Of a stretch of DNA of 16,058 bases, positions 7,915 through 15,800 are shown one piece after another (position 1 is the first letter of the stretch; each line of letters starts with the position of its first letter). The stretch covers positions 1 through 16,058 of the forward strand of contig JAFAGX010000290.1 of the NCBI GenBank assembly GCA_019237515.1, given 5' to 3'. Both the position numbers and the translations under genes were made by a program. The notes below the pieces were generated by a model. That model searched no databases. It worked only from the letters and a program-made list of their open reading frames with translations, and was not told the origin of the DNA. The stretch is from Acidobacteriaceae bacterium (GTDB lineage: Bacteria > Acidobacteriota > Terriglobia > Terriglobales > SbA1).

Positions 7915-7943
7915 TTTACAACTCGGATACGCCCCCGTTTCAA
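7915..7943 (-). promoter_or_regulatory. Sigma70-type promoter for the MmcQ/YjbR gene
   Basis: On the minus strand TTGAAA (7943-7938), a 17-nt spacer and TGTAAA (7920-7915) match the consensus at five of six and four of six positions. Transcription would start near 7908, 28 nt before ATG 7880. This supports the shorter start of the gene. Confidence 0.45.
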
Positions 7944-8035
7944 ATCGCCGCTCGGTCGGTGATGATGGTTTTGTTCTGCATTCGTAATAGGGACGAGAAA
8001 ACTGCGGAAGTCCGATGACCTTGTAGGAAACTAAA

Positions 8036-8111
8036 GCTGACGGGCGTGGTCCCCCAGCGAAACTGAGTCGGAGAACGGCACGACGGTTTCGCGTAAACCT
8101 GGCCCGTCAGC
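8036..8111. other. Nested inverted repeat, candidate structured RNA or long hairpin
   Basis: The outer arms GCTGACGGGC (8036-8045) and GCCCGTCAGC (8102-8111) pair perfectly over 10 bp. Inside, GCGAAAC (8057-8063) pairs with GTTTCGC (8086-8092), and this extends by a wobble and a G-C pair. A short GGT (8048-8050)/ACC (8097-8099) pairing is possible between the two stems. The 76-nt element lies in the 440-nt stretch between the MmcQ start (7880) and the stop of the TPR gene (8321). It could be a leader RNA for MmcQ, a 3' element of the TPR transcript or a mobile hairpin. I recognise no known riboswitch consensus. The remainder of 7944-8320 contains nothing else I can support. Confidence 0.5.
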
Positions 8112-8320
8112 GTTCTTCAAGCTACTCCCATTCTAAGAGCAAGAAATGGCCTAAGCGTGCCGGGCAAATAGCACGGCAGTGGCAGATAATGGCAACATTG
8201 TTGACCTGCCTTGTCTCTCGCCCATAACATTCTGCGTTCAAAATCAGGGGCACCCATGACTCTCACGCGTCGTTGCGCACCATCATGGATTAATCGGCAG
8301 AGGGCGCAGCATTTGCCAAT

Positions 8321-10312
8321 TCAGTTCTGGCCTTCTGTGTAAGCAAATCGTAAGCGCACTTTGAGCGACGGGCTTTTGAAGGTTGGAGGTAAAGCCGGGA
8401 GTGGACTAGATGCGTTAATCGCATCCTGCGTCGCTTGATCGAGTGCAGCGATGCCAGATGCCGAAGCAATCTTCATTCCAGAGATCGTTCCGTCTTTCAT
8501 GATCGAGAGCTCCAGTGTTACATCCTTCGGATCACTGATCGGCAATTTGCTTACCGATGACATCAGGTTTGTGCGAAGCGCGTTCATCAGATCCTTGAAA
8601 TAGGCCCTGAAGTCCACCCCCAACGGATTGCTGAGGAGAGTTACATTCGATTGCACCCTGAGTATGCTTGCCCTGAAAGGGTTCTGCGCTGTGCCGCTCG
8701 CAACATCGCCGCTCGTTTTTTCGAGTTTTGGTCCGGAAGGATCACCAGAGTTCAAGCGGGCAGAGTCATCTGAAGGCCGGATAATCTGTGGTGTGCCAGC
8801 CCCGGCCGACGCCATTTCCGTTTGCAACTTCCGGTAACTATTCAGGAACTGCTTAAAATTGTCGGCGTTAGCTTTTTCCGCCGGATCGCTCGCCCACGCG
8901 ATGGCGCGCCGTGCCGCTAAATCTGCCTGATCGAATTTGTTCTGCCGGATCAGAACTTGTGCCAAGGCAAGCTGATAATTCGAGTTCGCTGGTTCAAGGG
9001 AAATTGCCTTATTCGCCAGCACTAATGCCTCGTCCAGTTTTTGGTTGCCGGATGCAAGGTAGACCGCCAGAAGCCCATATGGAGGCGCAAATTCCGGACT
9101 AAGAGCGATTGCCTGTCGAAGATCGTCTTCGATTTGTGGATCGCTGGATCCCATAGCTCCATGACTCGTCCGTAATAAAGCACGTAAATAGCGAGTGAAT
9201 GAAACCTTTGGATCGAGTGCGACGGCCTTGGAGGCGGATTCGAGAGCTTTCTCGTGCTCATTTCCAAGGAATTCATCTACAGCAAGGTATTCGTCGGCTA
9301 AGGCGACGTTTGGATCCAACTGCAGAGCTCGATTTAGAATTGCCGCCCCATCCTGATGGCGGCCGCGAACCACAGCGAAGCCTCCCCGGTATGCGAGCGC
9401 CTCCCCTTCCGAAAGAGTGCGATACGTTAGTTCGGCTTCGTCGAACTGGACGGGCGGAACTCTCAAGCGCTGATAGTTGGAGTCTCGAATGTAAGCCTGA
9501 AGGCTGGACTGTAGTTTGTTAAGGTCGCCGAAAGCAACACTAATCGCGTCAGCTGAGCTTTTACCCTGCTCAAGCGCGTTAAGATACGCGATGAGCATGG
9601 GTCGGTGCGTCCCTCGATCGGCCATCATCAAGTAATGCACCAGTCCCCAGCACTCAGCATAGAACACCGTCGTTTTATTCGCTTCATTGTAGTAGGCGGA
9701 GGTACGATCGACCTGAAGAAGCGTGCTCAACGGAATCAGTGGGGTACTGTGTAGCATTCCGAGAAGAAGCGGGTCTATTTCACCTGTTGTTACAAATTTA
9801 TCTTCAATGACGGTATGCCCAAAAAACTCCGCCAGACCTTCAGCCAGCCAAAGCGGAAGATCTGGTACATAGGGCAAGCTTAAGGCATGGTAGTACTCGT
9901 GATAGAAAGCTTCATAAGGACTTCGGCCCGGTATGAAAGTACCGCCTTGCGTTTCGAGCTGTACGGCGGCGAAAAATAAATTCAGCCGCGATATAAAAAG
10001 CCCCGCGGGATGCGAGTGGCCCTTTGCCCAGTACTCCGGCAGTAAGTCACGCATTGAGTTTTCGTCCTTAACCACAAGAATGGTCACCATAGGACTCGGG
10101 TGATCACGGGCGGCAACGATGGTTTCCCGGAACACAGCGCGAATCTGTTCGAACTGAACAGCCGCCTTGCGAGCTTGCTTCTCTCCGGCGTTGCTCACCA
10201 CGATGAAATTAGGGCTGCGAACCTCAACCCACTCTTGTTGCCTAGCAACGCATGTTGAAGAAAAGAGGACGACTGCAGCCACGAGGAGAACGGCAGAAGA
10301 GAGGCGGTGCAT
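8321..10312 (-). CDS. Secreted metallopeptidase-like (DUF1570/peptidase MA type) protein with TPR repeats and TonB C-terminal domain
   Basis: A 663-residue exported protein. The signal peptide spans about residues 1-23 (hydrophobic core SAVLLVAAVVLFSS). Residues about 28-280 form a gluzincin-like domain with HEYYH (H138, E139, H142) and a downstream glutamate in WLAEGLAEFF (E158 or E162), which is what the DUF1570/peptidase MA families show. It is therefore likely, though unproven, that this is a zinc peptidase. Residues about 300-490 hold several degenerate TPR units (for example ALQLDPNVALADEYLAV and AISLEPANSNYQLALAQVL). A Ser/Gly/Pro-rich linker (about 500-548) leads to a TonB C-terminal-like domain (about 555-660, with LDQATQDAINASSPLPALPP). 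It probably acts in the periplasm on or with protein partners. The ATG has no strong ribosome site. It follows the acyl-CoA dehydrogenase gene after 60 nt. Confidence 0.85.
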   Translation of the reverse strand: MHRLSSAVLLVAAVVLFSSTCVARQQEWVEVRSPNFIVVSNAGEKQARKAAVQFEQIRAVFRETIVAARDHPSPMVTILVVKDENSMRDLLPEYWAKGHSHPAGLFISRLNLFFAAVQLETQGGTFIPGRSPYEAFYHEYYHALSLPYVPDLPLWLAEGLAEFFGHTVIEDKFVTTGEIDPLLLGMLHSTPLIPLSTLLQVDRTSAYYNEANKTTVFYAECWGLVHYLMMADRGTHRPMLIAYLNALEQGKSSADAISVAFGDLNKLQSSLQAYIRDSNYQRLRVPPVQFDEAELTYRTLSEGEALAYRGGFAVVRGRHQDGAAILNRALQLDPNVALADEYLAVDEFLGNEHEKALESASKAVALDPKVSFTRYLRALLRTSHGAMGSSDPQIEDDLRQAIALSPEFAPPYGLLAVYLASGNQKLDEALVLANKAISLEPANSNYQLALAQVLIRQNKFDQADLAARRAIAWASDPAEKANADNFKQFLNSYRKLQTEMASAGAGTPQIIRPSDDSARLNSGDPSGPKLEKTSGDVASGTAQNPFRASILRVQSNVTLLSNPLGVDFRAYFKDLMNALRTNLMSSVSKLPISDPKDVTLELSIMKDGTISGMKIASASGIAALDQATQDAINASSPLPALPPTFKSPSLKVRLRFAYTEGQN

Positions 10313-10372
10313 ACTGAACCGGTGCCCAACTCAGCTTAGCGCAGGACCTTAGATTTATCTACAGCAAAACAC

Positions 10373-11551
10373 CTAGAAGGCCTCTACCCCGGTAACACTC
10401 TGCCCGATGATCAAAGTATGGATATCGTGCGTACCTTCGTAAGTCTTCACTGACTCCAGGTTCATCATGTGGCGCATGAGCGGATATTCATCGGCTACGC
10501 CGTTGGCACCGAGAATGTCACGCGACATGCGGGCGCACTCCAGCGCCATCCAGACGTTGTTTCGCTTCGCCATAGATATGTGCTGAAACCCGGCTCTCTC
10601 TTTATCTTTAAGCCTCCCCACTTGCAAGACCAACAACTGTCCTTTGGTGATCTCGTTGATCATCCACGTCAGTTTTTCCTGCACGAGTTGGTGCGAAGCA
10701 ATTGGTTTGTCGTGAAACTGCTTACGGAGAACCGAATATTGCAGGGCACAGTCGTAGCAAGCCATGGCCGCACCCACGGCTCCCCATGCAATTCCGTAGC
10801 GCGCCTGGTTGAGACACATCAGCGGAGATTTCAGGCCGCCGCTCTCTGGAAGAACGTTGCACTCCGGAATATGAACATCCTGCATGGATAAACCCGATGT
10901 CACAGATGCGCGCAGGGACCATTTTCCGTGAATATCTTCGGCTTTGAATCCGGGACGGTTGGTTTCAACGAGGAAACCACGTATCCGGTTGTCCTCGTTT
11001 TCGACTTTCGCCCAGATCACGGCGATGTCGGCGATCGAGCCGGAGGTGATCCACATTTTCTCGCCGTTGAGGATGTACTCTTTTCCGTTCTTGCGGGCAC
11101 GAGTGCGCATGCCGCCGGGATTCGAGCCGAAATCAGGCTCCGTGAGGCCGAAGCAGCCGAGCTTTTCGCCACTTTGCAGGAGCGGTAACCAGGTCTTTTT
11201 CTGTTCCTCGCTGCCGAATGCGTAAATCGGATACATCACGAGCGCCGACTGCACGCTGACGAATGAGCGAACACCGGAATCCCCACGCTCCAGTTCCTGC
11301 ATCACCAGGCCGTATTCGACGTTGGACATGCCGGCGCAGCCGTAGCCCTTCAGGCTAGCGCCGAAGAAACCGAGGTCGGCCATGGGCTTGACCAACTCCC
11401 GCGGGAATCTGCCGGAACGATTGCACTCTTCAATGATCGGGACCAGGTTTTCTTCAATGAACTTGCGGCTGGTGTCGCGCACCAGGCGTTCATCGTCAGT
11501 CAAAAGGGAATCAAATTCAATGAAGTCAACGCCACGAAATTTCAGAGCCAT
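10373..11551 (-). CDS. gcdH: Glutaryl-CoA dehydrogenase-like acyl-CoA dehydrogenase
   Basis: A 392-residue flavoprotein of the usual family length. Its C-terminus YEGTHDIHTLIIGQSVTGVE closely follows human GCDH, with Glu372 as the catalytic base. The substrate-site block QELERGDSGVRSFVSVQS keeps the glutarate-binding pattern: E88, R95 and S96 correspond to human E87, R94 and S95. The FAD-binding block CFGLTEPDFGSNPGGM is typical. Glutaryl-CoA dehydrogenase oxidises and decarboxylates glutaryl-CoA to crotonyl-CoA in lysine and tryptophan breakdown, passing electrons to ETF. No other gene of that pathway is present, so the substrate assignment rests on residue identity. Some anaerobes have non-decarboxylating versions, which cannot be told apart here. 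ATG 11551 has only a weak GAG upstream. A possible promoter lies at 11609-11637. Confidence 0.9.
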   Translation of the reverse strand: MALKFRGVDFIEFDSLLTDDERLVRDTSRKFIEENLVPIIEECNRSGRFPRELVKPMADLGFFGASLKGYGCAGMSNVEYGLVMQELERGDSGVRSFVSVQSALVMYPIYAFGSEEQKKTWLPLLQSGEKLGCFGLTEPDFGSNPGGMRTRARKNGKEYILNGEKMWITSGSIADIAVIWAKVENEDNRIRGFLVETNRPGFKAEDIHGKWSLRASVTSGLSMQDVHIPECNVLPESGGLKSPLMCLNQARYGIAWGAVGAAMACYDCALQYSVLRKQFHDKPIASHQLVQEKLTWMINEITKGQLLVLQVGRLKDKERAGFQHISMAKRNNVWMALECARMSRDILGANGVADEYPLMRHMMNLESVKTYEGTHDIHTLIIGQSVTGVEAF

Positions 11552-11608
11552 GGAGATCTCGTTTCTGCCTTATCAGGCAAGCAATTCAAGTAGCGGGGGA
11601 AACTTTCC

Positions 11609-11637
11609 AAGCTAACAAAGCGGAGTAAGGAGGTCAA
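11609..11637 (-). promoter_or_regulatory. Weak sigma70-like promoter for the glutaryl-CoA dehydrogenase gene
   Basis: On the minus strand TTGACC (11637-11632), 17 nt and TAGCTT (11614-11609). The -35 is good and the -10 poor (three of six). It begins immediately after the hairpin at 11638-11665, which would separate this transcript from the upstream lipoprotein gene. Confidence 0.3.
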
Positions 11638-11665
11638 ACGCGGACCACTGAGCGGAAGTCCGCGT
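11638..11665 (-). terminator. Hairpin after the lipoprotein gene, possible terminator
   Basis: ACGCGGAC (11638-11645) and GTCCGCGT (11658-11665) form a perfect 8-bp GC-rich stem with a 12-nt loop, about 50 nt past the lipoprotein stop codon on the minus strand. Only a short T stretch (TTT, then GACC) follows, so intrinsic termination is uncertain; the loop is also large for a terminator. Confidence 0.35.
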
Positions 11666-11713
11666 GGGCTTTAAAGTGGGTACTAAGACGAAGTGGTGAA
11701 CCAAAGCTATTTG

Positions 11714-12097
11714 TTAGCTGCAGTTGAGGGTGCCGGTTCCGTTGACGTTCGTGGACGTATTGCTGATGCCGTTATTTACGGTGATTTGCAGATTTTCCGG
11801 CGCGGTGGCAGTCACAGTGACCTTTCCCGGAGCGACGCAGATTGCGCTACCCGTGTTGCCGTTAATCGTAGCAATCGCGTTATTGGACGTCTTCCAGCTC
11901 AGACCATCCGCCAGGGTCAGATCGCGGCTGCTATTGTTGGTGAAGTTTCCTGTGGCTGTGAAGACCACATCCTCATTCAATGCGGCCTGTGCGGTTGTGG
12001 GGCTGACGGAAATGCTTTTTAGATTCGGATGACCGGCCCCGCATCCGACCAAGATCCCGGCAATAATTGTGACAAGTGAAAGGAATGCAATTTTCAT
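11714..12097 (-). CDS. Small lipoprotein with a BIG2-like (bacterial Ig-like) domain
   Basis: A 127-residue protein. A lipoprotein signal MKIAFLSLVTIIAGILVGC ends in Cys19. Residues about 25-100 follow the BIG2 pattern: SISVSPTTAQAALNEDVVFTATG, then LSWKTSNNAIATING and APGKVTVTATAP. Cys87 and Cys126 may form a disulfide. Such single-domain lipoproteins sit on the envelope and are usually adhesive or structural; no specific role can be claimed. The longer frame to 12157 is rejected, because ATG 12097 has GGAG 6 nt upstream and starts the signal peptide. The mature part is rich in Asn, Thr and Ser, as is usual for exported Ig-like proteins. It lies 162 nt before the acyl-CoA dehydrogenase gene. 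Confidence 0.82.
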   Translation of the reverse strand: MKIAFLSLVTIIAGILVGCGAGHPNLKSISVSPTTAQAALNEDVVFTATGNFTNNSSRDLTLADGLSWKTSNNAIATINGNTGSAICVAPGKVTVTATAPENLQITVNNGISNTSTNVNGTGTLNCS

Positions 12098-12122
12098 GAC
12101 AGTCTCCGGAAACATTAGATAG

Positions 12123-12143
12123 GCAGCCCACACCGTGGGTTGC
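12123..12143. other. Strong short hairpin upstream of the lipoprotein gene
   Basis: GCAGCCCAC (12123-12131), loop ACC, GTGGGTTGC (12135-12143): a 9-bp stem with one G-U wobble. It lies 25 nt before the lipoprotein start codon and about 90 nt beyond the stop of the RsbRD_N gene on the minus strand. No T run follows on the minus strand, so it is either a terminator of the upstream gene that needs Rho or a leader structure of the lipoprotein mRNA. Confidence 0.4.
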
Positions 12144-12194
12144 TCCCGGAGTGGCACCGGACGGGACAGAACTTTGGTAGCGCCTACTCGAAGC

Positions 12195-12210
12195 TACAGT
12201 CCCAACTGTA
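12195..12210. other. Perfect 6-4-6 palindrome after the RsbRD_N gene
   Basis: TACAGT (12195-12200), CCCA, ACTGTA (12205-12210). The site lies 20 nt past the stop of the RsbRD_N gene and about 100 nt upstream of the lipoprotein start. It has the symmetry of an operator or a small hairpin, but no U tract. The regulator is unknown. Confidence 0.25.
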
Positions 12211-12230
12211 TAAGAAAGCCGGAGAGAGAG

Positions 12231-12686
12231 CTACGCAGCGGCTACCGAGGTTTTCGCAAGATGCGCCGATTCATAACCCTCAGCCAGGTAATAAATGGCT
12301 TTGTCAAAGAATTGGTCGAGCAACCGGAACAGTTCCATCTCTGCGAAAAGCTCGACAGGCTTCGTGACTACGCCCTCTTCCTGCAGGAACGCCCAGAGTT
12401 GTTCTTTGGTGGCGTTGATCGCGTATAGAACGTGGCTGAGCGGGACCTGCTGACGTGCGCGACGCACGCCGATCTCTCTGTAGGCTTGTTCGAGATCGTG
12501 CTCTGTTTTGTACAGAAGCCAATCCGTGAGGTGGCTGAAGATCTCGCAACTTCTAGCTTCCAGCTCTCCGCGTGGCACTTTGCGCAATTGCGAGCAGAAG
12601 GGATCGTTTTCAAGACGGCGGGTTAGAGACTGCGAAAGGTGATCAGCATGAGCTTCAATCAGGCGGACAAGTCGCATGGCGAGCAT
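12231..12686 (-). CDS. Stand-alone RsbRD N-terminal domain protein
   Basis: A 151-residue, all-helical, charged protein. The segments LVRLIEAHADHLSQSLTRRL, LTDWLLYKTEHDLEQAYREI, GVRRARQQVPLSHVLYAINA and LLDQFFDKAIYYLAEGYE match the RsbRD_N (RsbT co-antagonist RsbRD N-terminal) pattern, a globin-like sensory fold found in stressosome proteins. The STAS domain that normally follows is absent; the protein ends in a short tail (ESAHLAKTSVAAA). It may be a free sensor or a binding partner. No stressosome gene (rsbS, rsbT) is adjacent. ATG 12686 is chosen because a perfect GGAGG (12693-12697) lies 6 nt upstream; the frame is open to 12755 but lacks such a site there. Cytoplasmic; no signal peptide. 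Confidence 0.82.
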   Translation of the reverse strand: MLAMRLVRLIEAHADHLSQSLTRRLENDPFCSQLRKVPRGELEARSCEIFSHLTDWLLYKTEHDLEQAYREIGVRRARQQVPLSHVLYAINATKEQLWAFLQEEGVVTKPVELFAEMELFRLLDQFFDKAIYYLAEGYESAHLAKTSVAAA

Positions 12687-12697
12687 AAGACACCTCC
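12687..12697 (-). promoter_or_regulatory. Ribosome binding site deciding the RsbRD_N start
   Basis: GGAGG on the minus strand (plus 12693-12697), 6 nt before ATG 12686. It rules out the longer start at 12755 and is better placed than for ATG 12677. Confidence 0.75.
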
Positions 12698-12808
12698 GCG
12701 CATACCTGCCATATTGTCGCTCTCGCGGGGTTTCTGAGGCTGTGACGTAATGCACGGGTCGAGTTCACCGAGGAAAGCCACTCTGTGATCTCGATGTCCT
12801 CAGCGATT

Positions 12809-15800
12809 TTATGTTGTTGGGGAAAGAGAGAACTTCACCACCAGCGTTTTGATCTCATAGGGCTTTATGTGTAGTGTTACGAGGCTATTTCGGATCGGGA
12901 GCGGTCCAAGTGATTTCTCCATGAGATCCGTCTCGACAGCCGAGCTGGCTTGCGAAGGAAGCGCGAGCGTGAGGTCGCTTTCTTGGCCACGCCATTCGTA
13001 TAAGCGAAATACGACTTGCCCGCCATTTTCTGCTTTTTTCACTGCGGTGAGTACCACGTTTTCCGCGGGCATTTGAATAAATGAGTGCTCTGGCGGCAAG
13101 GTACCCTGGTGATGCGACGATTGCATTGCGGTAAGTTTGTAATTCACTTCGTAACCGCGGCGGATGGTCAGCGCATCCCGCCAAGTGCCGCCATGGGGGT
13201 AGAGGGAATAGGTGAAATCGTGCTCGCCCTCGTCTGCATGAGCGTCGGGCCATTCGGGCGAACGAAGTAGCGACAACCGCAGAACATTGCCTTTCGCATC
13301 GTATCCATACTTACTGTCATTCAACAGGCTGAAGCCGTGCTTTGCATCCGAAAGATCGGCCCAACGCTGCGCAGGAACTTCGAACTCTGCCTGTTCGGCG
13401 GGAGTGTTACGAGTAGTCGGACGCTCGATAGAACCGAAAGGAATCTCAAACGTGGCCTTCTGATTGTGAGCGCTGAGTGAAAAAGCCACTTTGAGCAGGA
13501 TGTGTTTTTCGTGCCAATCGGCATGTGTCTTCACGTCAATGCGTGGCACGCCCGCATAGGCCGTGATATCACGAGTAAATGTTGAACTCTGGAAGTGGTT
13601 GGTGATCCGGATGGCCGCGCGAAGCGGCCCGTTTTCGACAAGCTTTACCTCGTCGGGTCTATTTAAATCCCAACGTTTGTTTTCGAAATCTGCATCGATA
13701 TTCCAGGCATCCCAATCTTTCGGTTTGTCATAGAAAGCTTGCAGAAGATTTCCGCAGGTCGATGTTTTTGGTCCGCCACTATCCGTTTCAGCCGGGGCGA
13801 GCGCTTCTGTCTGGCTGCGCTTGTCGAAAAGACTGGTCATGCAGCCGCTTGGCGGATCAATTGTAAGGCGGAAAAATTCGTTCTCAAGTGAGTCAGGCAA
13901 AGCTTTGAGCAGGGGTGGATTCGCGCTGATGTGATCAGCAGCCCGCACGAAGTAAGTCTGATATCCCAAAGCCGGTACTTGAGCCTGTAGCAGAAAATGG
14001 GCTCGATTCGTCGGGGGGTCAACAGACAGCAGCTGCGACTCCGCGACATGGCCCTTGGAATCGACAACCTCGATCTGCTTTGCCGGGCCGGGAAGTTGCG
14101 CCTCAATTTCAATTACCTCAGTTCTGGGCCACGATAGAGAATTGAACACGACGACAGGAACGCCCTCGGCCTGAGTGTTGATATGGGCCAAAATCTCGCC
14201 AAATGATTGATCCAGGATCTCGCGATCTATTCGGGCGACGTCCTCGAGATTGCGCTTGGCATCGAGATAGTTCACAGCGATGCCGGAGCCCGGCATGATG
14301 TCATGAAAATGATCAAAGAGCAGATTCTTCCACGCGAGCTGCAGTTGATCTTGCGGATAGGGGCGGCCAAGCAACGAGGCAAGCGATGCATACTTCTCCG
14401 CATCAAGCGTTAGTTCCTCGGCGCGTCGGATGCGCCGTTTGGTCTCAGACTGCGTAGTGTACACGCCCCGGTGATACTGAAAATAGAGTTCGTCGTTCCA
14501 TGTGGGCACGTTCAGAGTGGGAAGCTCACGCTGCAAATCAGCAAAGAAATCAGCCGCAGTGCTGAATTCAATTTTGGGGAATACGGTCTGCGGCGCCCGC
14601 AGCCGGTCGGCATGATCGAGCATGCTGCGGGTAGGGCCGCCGCCGTGATCGCCGATCCCAAACAAATACAGCATTTGCGGGTTGTCGGTGAGCTTCGGCC
14701 CGTAAATCAGCGGGGCGTAGAAGGACAGATCGTTCGCGATCTGCTGGGCGTCGAACTGATTCGCATATTCATGAGGAAAGTAGGAAAGCAGTCGAGTTCC
14801 GTCCGGGGCTTGCCACCAAAACAGGCGGTAAGGAAATTTCGTGTAGTCGGTTGCCCAGAGAAGTTTACTGGTTACGAAATACTCGATTCCCGACCTCTTG
14901 TAGATTTGCGGAAGTTGCCGGTTGTAGCCGAACGAATCTGGGTTCCACCCGATCTTGATGTCCACACCGAAGTTTTTCTGAAAGTACTGTTTTCCGACGA
15001 GAATTTGCCGGACCAGTGATTCGCCATCTGGCATGTTGAGATCGGGTTCGACCCACATGCCGCCGATCACCTCCCATCGGCCCTCCTTCACGCGCTGCTG
15101 GATTTGGCGGAACAGTTCGGGATATTTCTCCTGCATCCATTCGTAAGTTCGGGCCGAGGACATGGTGAACTTGAGGTCGGGATACTCGCGCATCAAATCC
15201 AGAACGCTCTGAAACGTATTGCGGACGACTTCGACCGTCTCGGTCCAGGGCCAGAGCCATGCCATGTCGATGTGCGAATTTCCAATAGCACGAACCGTGA
15301 ACTGCCGCAGCCATGGTTGTAAAGTTTGCAGTCGCGATTGGGCATTTCGCAACGAGGCATCAAAGCCTGCTTGGTCGCCTTTGTCGAGAGGCGAAAAATC
15401 AATGGCTTTTACCGCCGCGTCGAGCATTTGCTGACGTTCTGCTTTCCCGTTCCGGTAAGCGGCGATCATTGGTTCGGCAGCCATGATTTCAGTACGCAGC
15501 ATCATGGGATCGGGCCTGCCGGGAGCGGGTTCAATCACCAGTTGTGCGCGCTCGAACTCCGTCTCGACATCGCCCGTGACGACTCTGAGTGCTATCAAGA
15601 ATTTTTGTTGTGGCTGCGCGCTCTCGGTTAGGAGGACGGGTTCCTGCATATCCTCGTCTCCTCGATGCGTTAGCGAACCGTTGGAAAAGACGGAAATCTC
15701 CGCCGGCCACGTGTTGTTCAAGGGAAATCTAAACTGCAGATCGAGCTTCACTCGTGCGCCTTGAACTGCATATCCGTTTAGCTTGTCGGGAATTTGAATC

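Noticed and set aside
8036..8111. Integron attC site
   Set aside because: It has the long imperfect hairpin shape, but the required RYYYAAC and GTTRRRY ends are absent.
8036..8111. TPP, c-di-GMP or cobalamin riboswitch
   Set aside because: A CTGAG string occurs, but the rest of the TPP consensus is missing, and no GEMM or B12-box sequence is present.
8321..12686. One long leftward operon from the RsbRD_N gene to the TPR gene
   Set aside because: Gaps of 60-163 nt with hairpins and separate promoter-like sites, and no common pathway, make separate transcripts more likely.
14471..15019. Plus-strand frame of 182 codons
   Set aside because: It is antisense to the catalytic domain of the GH38 gene; no ribosome site or domain pattern.
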